Source: Musa acuminata AAA Group (Eukaryota; Streptophyta; Magnoliopsida; Zingiberales; Musaceae). Taken from it: 64,000 nt of DNA. Below the pieces are notes generated by a model. That model was not told where the DNA came from. It searched no databases and was given only the letters and a program-made list of their open reading frames with translations. Each line of letters begins with the position of its first letter. The stretch's first letter is position 1. The stretch covers positions 40,080,001 to 40,144,000 of the forward strand of contig NC_088335.1 of the NCBI RefSeq assembly GCF_036884655.1. Reading direction: 5' to 3'. Shown here piece by piece: positions 10,561 to 23,876 of the stretch. The position numbers and the translations under genes were made by a program.

Positions 10561-13500
10561 GGATTCAAAGTTAAATGTATACCTAAAAGAAAACCCCCTT
10601 TCTTGTATCTTGATAGTAGATGCCCGAGGCACATGACTGGAGATCTAACACACTTCTCTAAGTTCACTAGCTAAGACAAATGGTACGTCACCTTCGGAGA
10701 CAATAATAAAGGAAAAATTATTGGCAAAGGAACCATATGTAACAAGCCCAATCTTTTAATTGAAGATGTGTTATTAGTAGATGGTTTAAACCATAATATA
10801 CTAAGGATTAATCAATTGTGTAATAAAGGATATATCATCAAATTTGAATCTAATGCTTATATAATTGAAATACCACATAAAAATAGATTTGTGATTGCCT
10901 TAAAAAATAATAATGTGTATACTATTGATATTAATGATTTTTATGATGAAATATGTTTTTCGACTTTAGACGAAGATCCATGGCTTTGGCATAGGAGATT
11001 AGGTCATACTAGCATGAAACTAATCTCTCAAATTTTAACTAGAGAACTTGTAAGAGGAATGTCTAATATTAAGCTTATAAAAGACAAAGTTTATTATGCA
11101 TGTCAACTAGGAAAATAAAAAAAAAGTAGTTTCAAATCAAAATATTAATTAAGTGCCTTCAGACCGCTATAATTGATCCACATGGATTTATTTGGACCAA
11201 TTGATATAACAAGTCTAGGAGATAGTAAGTATACCTTTGTAATTGTTGATGATTATACTAGATACACTTGGACATACTTCTTGGCACATAATAGTAATTA
11301 TTTTAAATATTTTTTAAAATTTTGTAAACTTGTTTAGAATGAAAAAGGTTTTATGATTTCATCTATTCATAGTGATCATGGTGGTGAGTTTCAAAACCGT
11401 AATTTTCAAAATGTTTATAAGTCAAATGGGTACAACCATGATTTCTCTACTCCAAGAAATCCACAATAAAATGGAATAGTTGAAAGAAAAAATAGGATCT
11501 TACAAGAGATAGCAAGAACCATGTTAAACAAACATAGTCTACCCAAATATTTTTGGGCCGAAGCCATTAACACAACATGCTATGTCATGAACAAGGTTCT
11601 CGTAAGACCATTACTTTCCAAAACTCCTTATGAATTGTAGAATAATAAAAGACCCAACATTTCATATTTTAAAATTTTTGGTTATAAATATTTTATTTTA
11701 AACGACAAGATGCCAAAGGAAAATTTATTGTAAAATCTAATAAAGGCATATTTCTTGGTTATTCCTCTATTTCTAAAGCTTTTTGTGTCTTTAATAAAAG
11801 AACATTGGTTATAGAGGAATCTATTCATATTGTCTTTAATGAGCTTCCTAAATTTAAGAAAAATAATTTTGATGATGATTTTAATTTGGATGCTTTAAAT
11901 TTGAATGAAAACTCTCCTCTCCTAAGCAACTTGGATATATCCTCCAAAGTATCTTTACATAAGGAATGAAAGTATGTAGATGCTCATCCTAAAGAGGTAA
12001 TAATAGAAGATACATTAAAGGGTATTTAAACTCGCTATTTATTTAAGAATTTTTGTGCTAATGTAGCCTTCATGTCTCAAATTGAACCAAAATACATTAA
12101 TGAAGTCCTAAAAGATGATTCATGGGTTATTGCAATGCAAGAGGAATTAAATCAATTTGAGAGAAATGAGGTGTGGAAGCTTGTTCTTGGACCTAGTGAT
12201 CATTTAGTAATTGGTACTAAATGGGTCTTTAGAAATAAGCTAGATGAACTTGGTATCGTAGTTAGAAACAAGGCTAGATTAGTAATAAAAGGTTTCAACC
12301 AATAAGAATGCATCGATTATGAAGAAACCTTTACTCCTGTGGCTAGATTAGAAGCCATAAGATTACTCCTTGCCTATGCTTATTGTAATAATTTTAAGTT
12401 ATTTTAAATGGATATTAAAAGTACTTTTCTAAATGGTTTTATTTCCGAAAAAGTTTATGTTGAACAACCACCCGGATTTGAGAATGCTCTTTTTCCTAAC
12501 CATGTGTTTAAGTTATCTAAGGCTTTCTTTGGAATGAAACAAGTCCCAAGGGCTTAGTATGAGAGGTTTAGTTCTTTCCTTATTCAAAATAATTTCTTAA
12601 AATACAAGGTTAATACTATAATATTTATTAAAAATTTTAAAAATAATTTTCTTGTTGTTCAAATTTATGTTAATGATATTATTTTTGGTTCTATGAATAA
12701 GTCATTATATGAATCTTTTACCAAAAGTATGAGCCAAGAATTTGAAATGAGCTTACTGGACGAATTAACATTTTTCTTAGAATTATAAATTAAGCAACAA
12801 AGTGATAGAATTTTATTAATCAAACTAAATATACTTCAGATCTATTAAAATAGTTTAATATGAAAAGTTCTAAGGCTATTAACACGCTAATGAGCACTTC
12901 TACAAAGTTAGATATGAACCATGATGGAGAAAATTTTGATCAAAAGATTTATAGGGATATGATAGGTAGTTTACTATATCTCACCGCAACTAGACCAGAC
13001 ATTATGTTTAGCATTAGACTTTATACTAGATTTCAATCTAATATGAAGTAATCTCACTTTAAAGTTATTAAAAAGATTTTTAGATACCTAAAAGGAACTC
13101 CTAATCTAGGTTTATAGTATCCAAAATTTAAAAAAATTGAATTAATTGCTTAAGTCGATGCAGATTTTGCTGGATATAGAATAGATAGAAAAAAAAAATC
13201 TAGAACATGTCAACTCTTAAGTCATACACTTGTCTCTTAGTCTTCTAAGAAACAAAACTCGATTGTATTATCTATAGTCGAAGTTGAGTATATAGCAGCA
13301 AGTGCATGTTATGCATAAGTTATATGGATGAAAAACACATTAGAAGAATATAAAATTCACTTGAAAAACATCTCAATAAAGTGCGATAATACTAGTGCAA
13401 TATGGTTAACAAAAAATCTCATTCAACATTCTAGAACTAAACATATTGATATTAGGCATCATTTTATTAGAGATCATGTTAATAACCATGGTATATCTTT

Positions 13501-13588
13501 AGAATTTATTGATATAAAATATCAATTAGCTAATATTTTTATAAAGTCTTTGAATGAGGAACAATTTGATTTTATTAGAAGAGAATGA
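10561..13588 (+). pseudogene. Element B pol: protease, integrase, RT, RNase H
   Basis: Domains in order: protease YLDSRCPRHMTGD (about 10600; DSG changed to DSR); GAG-pre-integrase WLWHRRLGHTS (10981); integrase with HMDLFGPID (11178), IHSDHGGEF (11365) and NGIVERKN (11471), the D,D,E residues; RT from MSQIEPKYINEVLKDDSWVI (12072), ARLVIKGFNQ, YVEQPPGFE (12460), and the catalytic box reading YVNDIIFGS (12665) in place of YVDDIIFGS; RNase H with DADFAG (13158), VEVEYIAAS (13280) and KHIDIRHHFIRDHV (13440), ending EEQFDFIRRE. Most interruptions are TAG, TAA or TGA at expected Trp or Gln codons. Tail 13589 onward is noncoding. Confidence 0.85.
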
Positions 13589-14780
13589 GACATGTTAAAT
13601 CTTCTGAATGCATGAGTTCCTCTTATACGTTTTCCGGATTTCTCATTTGTTTTATAAGTTGTTTCCTTTTAAATCGAGATCATTTCCTTCATTCCTTCTT
13701 CTTTCAATCCACAAAAGAAGAGATTTGATTCATGGAATTTTGGCATAATTGATCTTTTATGTGATGATCATTTCTATATGAATCCTTCATCTTTCTATTT
13801 ATGAAAGTAGAAATTTTATTCATTGACTTTTAGTATACTTGATCTTTTATGTGATGATCATTTTCTTAAATCCTTCCTCCTTACGAAAGTAGAAAATTTT
13901 TTCATGGACTTTTGGTATACTTAATCTTCTATGAGATGATCATTTATATATGAATCATTCATCTTTTTATTTACAAAAGTAGAACCTCGATTCATGGATT
14001 TTCGGTACTTATGACTTGATATGATGAATGAATTCCTCCCTTCTTCTTCTTCTTCTTATTTTTTTAATGACAAAAGGGAGAAAAATACTTGCTAGCATCT
14101 CAAGTAATGGAAAAATGCAAGCTTGCACATCTCAAGAAAAACCAAAAGTACTTGCACATACAAAGAAAAGTGCTAACTTTCCCATTTCAAAAAGCAAAAG
14201 TTGCTATTTTGCCTGTTAGCTTGCATGTTCTAAAGTGATGTAAAACTTGTGTACATTGTCTAAATATCCGTTGAACATTTCTGCTTTTTGATGATGACAA
14301 ATGGAGAGAAATGATGAATATTTGGTATCATGAAATGATGAATGGTAATGCCCAAAATAATGTTAATTTTTGTATCATACATGAAGTGATAAAAGGTTAA
14401 AATTTTAATATTTTATTATCATGTATGTTATGCCCAAAATGATGTTAATTTTGATATCATGCATGGAATGATAAATCCTTTAGTATCATGTATATTATGT
14501 CCAAAGTGATGTTGATTTATTTTTGGTATCATGCATGAAGTAATGATGAATTGCAATGCTTTGAAATTGTGCAAGTTACATTTTGATAATTTGAAACTAT
14601 AATGATGTACAATGTATGAAATTTTGATATGATATATTACATTTGATCACTATGATCGAAACTATTTCACTTGAATTCAAAGGTTATGATTCCTTTTGAA
14701 TACAAGTTTGCCTTATCTCAATATGGTATATAGATAGGGGGAGTTAAGGTTAACTCCATCATCATAAAAAAGGGAGAGAT
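13589..14780 (+). other. Noncoding 3' region of element B
   Basis: No ORF2-like gene is present here, unlike F and G. It has repeated 'TATATTAT/ATCATGCATGAAATGATGA'-like phrases, pieces of the 'GCTTGCACATCTCAAGAA' repeat (about 14118-14140), and purine boxes before the LTR: a decayed one near 14295, GATAGGGGGAGTTAAGG near 14734-14750, and AAAAAAGGGAGAGAT at about 14766-14780, the polypurine tract. Confidence 0.6.
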
Positions 14781-16072
14781 TATTGAATCTCAGATTTTGA
14801 TGATGAAATAAATTGATAAATTAATGATCTGACCCATGTGTTGAGAAAAGTGATGTAGGACTAACTACGATCGTGAAATGACAAAATAATTAAAGAAGAA
14901 TCGAATGTTGGGCCAGAGTCAAAAATCGGGCATCAGGCTGAAATAATCGGGGGATACACCGAATGTTTGAACGATGCGCTAGAAGCTCATCGGGAGTTCA
15001 CCAAAAGCTTGTTGGAAGATCGCTAAGAGTGCATCAAAAGTTTTGTTGGGATTTCATATGAACAATTGACATATCGGACAACTAGGATTGCTTGCATTGT
15101 AATTGTTTAGCCTTAATTATCGTAGTTAGGTGTCAATTTGAGTTAATTTGGGGAGTAATACTACTAACTAATTAGGGGCCAACTAGGCCTGAATTAGGGC
15201 TGAATTGGGCCTGCTGTTTGGCCAATTCAGTGACCCTTAGCTAGACCAAGCGGTGGCACTGCTAGCGCTGGCGGTGGCATCGCTTGAGGCTCAATCTCTT
15301 AGGCAGTCTGGGCGGTGGTACCGCCCAAATTGGGTGGTGGTACCATTAGTAGTTAATGTTGCCAAGCGGTAGTACTATTGGTAGTTAATACTGCCAAGCG
15401 GTGGTACCTCCCTATCAAGTGATGGTCCCTCCAAAGCCCAATCTCTAAGGCTCTGTCAGGTGGTGGTATTGCACAGTGTCAATCTATAGGTGGTGGTACC
15501 GCCCAATACTAGTGGTACCCCCGAAAACTCGAGATGAGATACTTTTTGGCTCCATTTTTAAAGTCATTTGAGACCTATAATATCTCACTCTTTTCTGCAT
15601 GAAAGAGCATGAAAGTGTGAACAAAAGTTTTGAGATTTTGAGTTGTAAAAGTGTTAAAAAAGTGCTAAGTGTCCTCCTTTAGTTGTGTGATCATTCTAAG
15701 AGAGGTGTGAGGCTTGTAAAAGTTCTCTTAGACATGTGAAAAGGAGAAAGAGTTGTAAGAGGGTAGTTGGTCTTCGCCTATTGAAGGAAGATTGTTAGTA
15801 AATGCTAGTGGCCTAGATAGAGGAGGAATTGGGAGTGGATGTAGGTCACAATAACCAAACCACTATAAAATTGGTGTACTTTCTCTTCTTTGCCTTTTTC
15901 CTTTATATTACTTAATGAGGAGGAGGATTTGGCTGCTTACTCCACTTCACACTTTCTCTAAGTTCAAATGCATTTTTGATACAATTTCATAGAAATTTTT
16001 TTTCTAAATACTCTATGTTTTTACGTAAGCATTAATTCACCCCCCATTTTAGTATTGATTTCGATCCTAACA
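14781..16072 (+). repeat. 3' LTR of element B
   Basis: It starts TATTGAATCTCAG and ends GATCCTAACA. It repeats the layout of the 5' copy: palindrome array (about 15245-15540), TATA region near 15575, hairpin 2 at 15768-15794 (its right arm has changed so that three pairs are now wobble pairs), and a C run near 16040. Confidence 0.85.
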
Positions 16073-17300
16073 ACCTATCCACAATAACTATGGAGGCAGT
16101 GAAGACATCATCATTGGTGATGGTAACAGAACCGCTATTATCACACTGGTTCTACAATGCTTAATTTAAACACTAATATTTTTACGCTTGATGTTATTCT
16201 ATATGCATCTCACATTAAAAGAAACATTTTTTCTATTTATCAATTTTGCAAACAAAATAACACCTCAGTTGAGTTCTTTCCTGACTTGTTTTTTGTATAG
16301 GATTTGAGCATGGGGGCATCTTTGGTCCGGGGATAGAATAAAGACAACATCTACGAGTGACGTCAGCTTCACAAATCACTTCATTTGATGTGTGGCATCA
16401 TCGTTTTGGTCATTCATCATCCTTCATCATCCTTCATTCAACAACAGCTACTTTCTCGTTACTTTCTTTTAATTTTCAAATCAAGTAGAATTGTAACTTA
16501 TTGTGATGTTTGCTTTAATAATGAAAGCCATAGACTACCTTTTAGAATATCTTACATAACCTATTATAAACCATTTGAAATTATCTACACCGATATCTGG
16601 GCCCTACCTCAACTACTTCATTTGATAATTTCAGATTTTATATTATTTTTTAGATTACTTTACATAGTTATACCCACTCGAAGATCAATCTAAAGGCACC
16701 ATAATCTTTAACCATTTTAAAAAGTTAGTCGAGAACTTCTTTCATTCTACTATTAAAACAATTTACTTTGATGGAGGAAGTGAATACCAAACTTTAAAAA
16801 CCTACCTCTCATCCTATAGTATACAATATCTCAAGTCACCACTGCATATTTCATAACTAGTTGGCTCTATTGAATGAAAATATCGATATATAATCGAAAA
16901 TGGTTTAACTCTTTTACACCAAGCCTCAATGCTATTAATCATTTGGTCGGTAGCCTTTCAAATTGCAATCTACCTTATTAACTGTATGCTCACCTTAATC
17001 CTACAATGCTAGTCACCATTTGAAAATTTTTTTTATAAAATCCTAAACCTTCAAAAACTCAAAGTATTTGGCTGAGGTGTACTCATATGAATCCAACGAT
17101 GTATGGTTGTTGGAGTAGCTTACATTGTCAAAGGCCTATAGTTTTGAAAAGAAAAAATAGTCTCGGAAAAAATAACATGACGCGATATAAAGACTTTTTT
17201 AGTTTAAGGATTATAGTATTAGAAAGTATTGTGTTCAAGAGATTACCCTATGAAGATGCAAGACTTAGATCTTAGTGTTAACTTATATGAAGCATAGGGA
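16073..17300 (+). pseudogene. Element A integrase remnant
   Basis: This continues the protease of element A after the B insertion: GSEDIIIGDGNRTAI (about 16092), VLYASHIKRNIFSIYQFCKQ, then the integrase core with FHSTIKTIYFDGGSEYQTLK near 16740-16800, SPLHIS near 16837, and WSVAFQIAIYLINCMLT near 16946-16995. Stops are frequent. The end is unclear; from about 17090 the reading no longer resembles pol. Confidence 0.65.
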
Positions 17301-17516
17301 CGTAGCCATTAATAACATAACCTCTCACCATGCCAACCAATAGTTCTCCTCAAGACATATACTCCCTTATCACTATAATTTAGCAGTACCTCACCCCCTC
17401 TATAATTTTTCCACATACTTCTGCTAGTCATAGGTGCCCTGAAAGCTAATCACGTGAGTGATGATACGTGTGATATGACACACGCTCTTTTTATTTATTA
17501 TTTATCTAGTATTTTT

Positions 17517-19061
17517 TGTTGAATCTCAGATTTTGATGATGAAACCAATCGATAAGTGTTTATGTTTTAATCTGCATTTTGAGTGATGTAGGATGCTTCG
17601 ATCAGGATGAGACAATTAAAGCAGGAAAAATCATGTTGTGCCGGAGGATAACATATCAGAATATTAGACGTTGGGCCGGTGGATCGGTCGACGTATCGAT
17701 AGAAGGCTTCAGGTCGTGGATTCGGCTATTAGGCTAAGAAGAGCGAATATTGTGCCAAGGATATTGGAGTTGCGAAGTCAACTGGCCGATTGGGCAATAC
17801 GCTGCAAGAGAGGACAATGTGTCGAAGAATCGGATGAAGCGTCAAGGGACCAATGACTTACGGACAACTTGATTAATGCTTAGTATTAATTGTCTAGATC
17901 GAAGTATATTTTATATGTGCAGGATTAACTATGATAGCAAGGCATGTAGCAAAATGAAGTCCCAGAGTCAAGATCGAGATCACGTTGGCAGTTCGAGAGG
18001 TCATCGAAAGTCTGGATATTCATCGGAAGTTCTGGAGGAACTAGCCGAGAAGTCTCAGAGCTTGTTAGAGAAGCTCATCAGAACTCGCCAAGAAGATTGT
18101 CGTGAAGTTCAAGAGCCTGCTAGGAGTCCGTCAGAATATTACCGAGAGATCGTCGGAAGTTCATCGGAAACTTACCGGAAGAATAGACCTATAGACTTGT
18201 TTAGCTCAGATTATATCTTAGATTTCGTAGTTAGCACATAATTGGGTTTGGATTTGGGCCAACCTAATTAGGGGCTAGCTAGGCCCATGTAAGAACCGTG
18301 TTGGGCCCAATAAGAGGCCCAAATAGTGCCCCAAGAAGTCTCACTATCGTGGCACAATCTTCGAGATTATGTCAGGCGATGATACTGCCAGTCTGAGCAA
18401 TGGTACTACCCAGCACTGCCCCCCAAGCAATGGTACCACCAGATTGCGTGGTGGTACCGCCCAGGGCAGTGTTAGTGTCAGACTGACACTGGGCGATGGT
18501 ACCGCTCGTGCTCGGAGAACCCAGGATGCGAAAGTTTTAGGCTCCAAGTTGATTCCCCTCTCATCCCTGGTTAAAGCACACAAGCACAGAGTATTCAAAA
18601 GTGAGAAAATGCTGCTGCAATCTCTTTTGAGAATCCTCCTCTAGTCGAAGTGTTAGAATTCTGTTTAGAGAGGAGAGTGAGTGCTTGTAAGTGTTATCTC
18701 CTAAACCCGATAAAAGGAGAAGAGGGGTGTAAAAAAAGGTTGGTCTTCGCCTATTGAAGGAAGACCGTTAGTGGATGCCGATGGCCTCGACGGAAGAAGA
18801 ATCGGCAGAGTGGATGTAGGTCACGATGACCGAACTACTATAGAATTGTCGTGTTCTCTGGTTTGCATTTTATTCTTGCCATTTACATACTGCAAACTAC
18901 TTAGATAGTCACTACGCTTCCTTATGCTTCCAAGTTATTAACTTTCTAAAATTGGTTTTCAACATAAACAGATTTTATCGTACGAAAGTTTTTAAACCGA
19001 TGTAGTTTTTACCATTGCACTAATTCACCCCCCCTCTTAGTTCCGACTCTTGATCCTAATA
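17517..19061 (+). repeat. Solo LTR C (Sirevirus-type)
   Basis: It starts TGTTGAATCTCAG and ends GATCCTAATA, with no internal region. It carries the palindrome array (about 18370-18505), both leader hairpins (TCTCCT...AGGAGA near 18690-18720; hairpin 2 at 18741-18767) and the C run near 19028. Flanking T5 (17512-17516 and 19062-19066) may be a TSD but is low-complexity. Solo LTRs arise by recombination between the two LTRs of a full element. Confidence 0.8.
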
Positions 19062-19647
19062 TTTTTTTTAATTTATATTGCTTATTGCATGTATTGTGAT
19101 GTCCATGGATATATACAATGAGAATAAGATTGTGATGAGATCATGGTAATGAGACAGATTCACCTTTAAACACAGACCCTAAATAATCCCTGTCATAGGC
19201 CACTCAAGAGGGACATCGAGATGATCAGATAGACTAGTGTGCAGTATACTCATCCATATGATGGGGGTAGTTGGTCTCATAGCTGCTTATGTGAGGACAC
19301 TAGGGATACCGTGTAGGTGCTCATTGGAGAATGAGTTCATTGATTGATCTACTTACGGAATGCTAGATGGTTGATGATACCTCATTGTCAGACAACAATT
19401 TCATCATCCTAGTGGTGCATCTGGTCCTTAGACTTGAGATACCAAGGATGCCCTATATGAGTACTCAACTCTTTGATACTGGACTTATAGGCCTAGAAGT
19501 TCTAGATCTAGTATAATCGGTTATCGAGAGTGGCAGCCAACCTTACGAGAGCTACTGAGTGTTGATAGAAGATTATCCTCTCTTAGTATCATGAGAGGAA
19601 TATCTCATATATTCTTGCTTAGGTAAATCTCTGGCCAGGATCATTTG

Positions 19648-19756
<109 letters not shown>

Positions 19757-20445
19757 TTTTCCAAGAGAATCTGATTAGAGCGAGACTCGAGTAGAAACCG
19801 TGTGAGCTTGACAACACCATGCTCGGAATATGGTCTTTGGGATCTTAGATAGATGAGGAACTATATATACATAATAACTGAGGATAGATAGATCCAATAA
19901 ATTGGATTCTCATCTGAGGATAGACACATAATAATTAAGGAATTTCTCGTTTGGGGACTACGGTGTAGTAGTGGTATAGTATGTCCGTAATCGATAAGTC
20001 AAATGAATTATTATGAAGATAATAACTCACTGAGACAGAAGGAGTTCTAACAGGTATGACTCATGGTCAGCTCGATATTGGGCCTAAAGGATCATACATA
20101 AATGATAGGTATTACAATGAGTAGAGGTTCGGATATGAGATATCCGTTGGGCCCCCTATCTTATTAGATATCCAATAAGCTTATGAATTATTGGATCCTA
20201 TCGATGAGATCTAATAAGAGAGAATGAGAAATTATTGGGTAGAGATCTACTAATCTAAGAGGCTTGGGTAGTTGGACGGAGATCTAGTACTCAATAGGGC
20301 ATGATCCAGTAGAGTTAAGTTGACAAGGAACCTCTATAAATAGGAGAGAACTAAAGGCCATAGGCCAAACCCCTTTTGGCTGCCATCTCCTATTCTCCTT
20401 TCCTCATCTCCTCCTCAACCAGTAGCCACTGTTTGTGCTAGTTAT

Positions 20446-21724
20446 TGTTGAATCTCATATTTTGATGATGAAATCAATTGATGTGTTTATGATCTGATCT
20501 ACATTTTGAGTGATGTAGGAAGCTTCGATCAAGGAGAGACAATTAAAAGTAGGAAGAGTTATGTTGGGCCAGAGTAGAACATGTCAAACGATTAGATGTC
20601 GAGCCAGAGGATCGATCGACATATCGGCAGAAGGCTTCAGGCTATGGGTTCGGGCATCGGGCCAAGAAGAGCGAAAATTATACCAAGGAAATCGGATTTA
20701 TGGATGTCAACTGGCCGATTGGGCAATAGGCCGGAAGAGAGGATGATGCACCGAAGAATCGAATGAAGCATCGATGAACCAATGACATGCTAGATAACAT
20801 TTGATTTAAACTTTGTAAAAATTATCTAGATTGAAGTAAGTTTTAGGTGTAATTGGGTTAGAATTGAGCCAACTCAATTAGGATCTAATTGGGCCTAAGT
20901 TTGGGCTATGTTGGGCCAAGTGAAAAGCCCAAATAGTGACCCAACAAATGGAACCATCGGTGGCATAGTATCCGAGATTGTGTCAGGCGGTGGTACCGCC
21001 AGTCTGGGCGGTGGTACCGCCAGTCTGGGTGGTGGTACTACTCAAACACAGTCTCCTAGGTGGTGGTACCACCAGATTGGGTCGTGGTACCACCTAGTGT
21101 CAGTGCTGCAGGTAGTGGTACTGCCCAACACAAGCGGTGGTACCGTTAGTACCCCGAAAATCGGGGATAAGACACTTTTAGGCTCTAAGTTTGAATCCAC
21201 TTGAGGCTTATAAATACCCCTCTCCTCCCTTATTAACAGACACAAGAATTAAGACCAAAAAAGAAGAAAAACGCTATTGTAATCTTATGAGTTATCCTCT
21301 CAAAGCTCTAAGTGTTAGTGTAGTTTAAGAGAGGAGTAAGTGGGGGTGTAAAGGTTCTCTCCTGGACCTATCAAAAGGAGAATCAGGTGTAAAAGAGTAG
21401 TTGATCTTCACCCATTGGAAGAAGATTGTTAGTGGAGGTCGGTGGCCTCGACCGAAGAGGAATCGGCGGAGTGGATCTAGGTCACGATAACCAAACCACT
21501 ATAAAACTTGGTTTGCATTTCTATTCTTGCTATTTACCTTCACTGCAAACTATCTTACTTGCTTTACTTCCACTATGCTTATAAACACATTTTCAAGTTA
21601 AACATATTTCCTATACGGGTTTTGTTGATATCAGTTTTATCGAAACAAATATTTTTCAAAATCGACGTTTTTATCTACTGCACTAGTTCACCCCCCCCAT
21701 CTTAGTGCCGACTCGATCCTAGCA
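20446..21724 (+). repeat. 5' LTR of element D
   Basis: It begins TGTTGAATCTCATA and ends GATCCTAGCA. The palindromes GGCGGTGGTACCGCC lie at about 20985-21150, TATAAATACCCC at about 21210, and hairpin 2 at 21402-21428, here with an A-U pair where B has G-C. Confidence 0.8.
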
Positions 21725-21775
21725 ATTAGTATCAGAGCCACGTTCTTTTCTCATTTGGTTTAACACCTAAGAGAA

Positions 21776-22393
21776 ATGGCTATTTTTGGCTTTAAAGAGG
21801 GTCACTCTATCATTCGCCCTCATATGTTCAATGGGAAGGACTTCACTTATTGAAAAACTCATATAAGAGTTTTCTTGCTTTTGTTGAATCTCGATTTATG
21901 GAATATTATCGAAAACGAATTTCAAAAGTCTTCTCTTCCAATAAATGATTGAAATGATTTAGAGAAGAAGACTTTCTCTTTAAATGTCAATGCTATAAAT
22001 GCTTTGTTTTATGCCTTAAAAAAAAATAAATTTAATCGTGTTTCTATTTGCGAAACTACTTATGATATTTGGCACACATTTGAAATCACACACGAAGGCA
22101 CTAGTAGAGTTAAAGACTCTAAAATTAATCTTTTGATTCATGATTTCGAGTTGTTTCATATGAAACCAAGCAAAACTATTGTTGACATGTACACCTGTTT
22201 TACAGATGTCGTCAATAGTTTAAAAGCACTTGGTAAAAGTTTTTCAAACCTTAAACTTGTGAACAAAATTTTACGATCTCTTCCTAAAAATTAGGATCCT
22301 AAAATAACGGTTATTTAAGAATCAAAGAACTTAAACCGTTTTTTATTGAAGAACTTATTGGGTCTTTGATAACATATGAAATGACATATAATG
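21776..22393 (+). pseudogene. Element D gag fragment
   Basis: From the ATG at 21776 it reads like F gag: FKEGHSIIRPHMFNG, a TGA where Trp is expected (YWKT), then NAMNALFYALKKNKFNRVS-like sequence, FTDVVNSLKALGKSFSNLKL and KILRSLPKN, then TAG at the next Trp. It ends at 22393 by truncation, before the zinc knuckles. Confidence 0.75.
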
Positions 22394-22977
22394 TGTTAGG
22401 ATCGAGTCGACACTAAGAGGGGGCGTGAATTAGTGCAGTGGATATAAATTATGTCAAGTAAAAAATCTTCATACGAGAAAAACTGATCTCGGAAGATAAC
22501 TTAAAATTAAATGCTTATTCGTAAGCATAGTGAAAGCAAAGTAAGAAGGAAGTGAATAAATTATAAAGTAAGTAAATGACAATAATATAAATGCACACAT
22601 ATTTATAGTGGTTAGGTCGTCATGACCTACATCCACTCTCGATTCCTCCTCACTTGAGGCCACCGGCTTCCACTACCGATCTTCTTTCAATAGGCGAAGA
22701 TTAACTACCCTTTTACACTCAATTCTCCTTATGACAAGTTCAGGAGAGAACCTTTACACCCCCACTTACTCTTTTCTTAAACCACACTAACACTTAGAGC
22801 TTGAGAGGAGTTCTCATAAGATTACAACATTGTTTTTTTACTTTTTTATTCTCAATTCTTATGTTTGTTAAGTAGGGATGAGAGGGGTATTTAGAGGCCT
22901 CAAGTGGATTTAAACTTAGAGCCTAAAAGAGTCTCATCCCTAGTTTTCGGGATACTGGCGGTAACACCGCTTGTGTT
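22394..22977 (-). repeat. Inverted Sirevirus LTR fragment (I)
   Basis: TGTTAGGATCGAGTCGACAC is the reverse complement of the family's LTR end. The fragment continues through the C-run position, hairpin 2 (22677-22703), the TATA region and part of the palindrome array, then stops at 22977 where repeat X2 begins. It has no partner LTR nearby, so it is a rearranged piece. Confidence 0.75.
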
Positions 22978-23876
22978 ACGAGTAGAGGTTTGGATATGAG
23001 ATATCCATTAGAGCCCTTATCTTATTGAATATCCAATAAACCCTTAAATTATTGGATCCTATGGATGAGATCCAATAAGAGTCCATGAGAGATTATTAGA
23101 TAGAGATCCAGTAATCTAAGAGGCTTTGATAGTTGGATGGAGATCCAATACCCAATAGGGCAGGATCCATTAGGGTTAAGTTGACTAGGGGGCTTCTATA
23201 AATAGGAGGGAACCAAACACCCATAGGCCAGAGGTTTCTTAGTTGTTTACCTCCTATTCTCCTCCTCAAATAGCAGGTGTGGAGATTTAGGCAGTGATTT
23301 GAGGAGCATCGTCGTAGCCTTGTTGTGTGGATCACCGTTAGAGAGGAGAACACTTGACCTCCTTCATACTCTCCTACAGATCTGTGGGAGTTAAGGATAT
23401 ATGATCCCCCTAGATAACACAACTATCTTAGTATGGTTTTAAGTTTTAAGTTTGCACACCAATCTTCGTACGACGATGAACACCTTTTTGAAAAATTTAG
23501 AGTTTTTATTTTTTGTTCTTCTACTATGCATGTGATGTCGCCCCTAAATTTTCTTATAGTTTAGGGCATATGGATAGCAAGAAGGGTCAGCCCCTTCTTG
23601 ATTATGTGGTGCACATGGTGAGGAGAATTGAGGAGCATCTTTGCAGCCCCTACCGTGTGGATCATCGCTAGAGAGGAGGACAATTGACCTCCTTTATCAT
23701 CTCCCATAAATCTGTAGGAATTCAGGGACTTTCTTATATGCATAGTTTTTTTTTTTTCATGGGTTTTTACGCACCAATCTTCGCACAATGATAAAAGATT
23801 ATTTTTTTTATAGAAATCTAGGATTTTTGTTTCTGTTCTTCCGTTGTATATATAATGTTGCCCTAGATTTCTCAAC
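22978..23876 (+). repeat. X2: second copy of the X LTR-like repeat, 5' truncated
   Basis: It starts inside X (ACGAGTAGAGGTTTGGATATGA matches X1 at about 20118) and runs to the end. The TATA block CTATAAATAGGAGGGAACC lies at 23196-23214. The last part is duplicated: GATC/ATCATCGCTAGAGAGGAGGACA near 23665 repeats 23330-23350. With X1 it may be the remains of the two LTRs of one element inserted into A. Confidence 0.5.

Larger units (their letters stand above)
7731..16072 (+). mobile_element. Element B: full-length Sirevirus-type Ty1-copia element, decayed
   Basis: Two long similar LTRs (7731-8991, 14781-16072) flank a PBS, gag and complete pol in copia order. It lies inside the protease of element A. 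The target duplication is atcta (7726-7730) against accta (16073-16077), one mismatch. The long LTRs, the gag beginning with 'his-pro-..-phe-asn-x-thr-asn-tyr' and the purine boxes before the 3' LTR fit the Sirevirus (Maximus) lineage. Many nonsense codons make it inactive, but it shows what an autonomous relative of E, F and G looks like. Confidence 0.85.
20446..22393 (+). mobile_element. Element D: truncated Sirevirus-type element (5' LTR and gag start)
   Basis: A complete 5' LTR (20446-21724) is followed by a PBS (ATTAGTATCAGAGCCA, one base off, 21725-21740) and the first 600 bases of gag. The rest of the element is absent: gag stops abruptly at an inverted LTR fragment at 22394. Confidence 0.8.
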
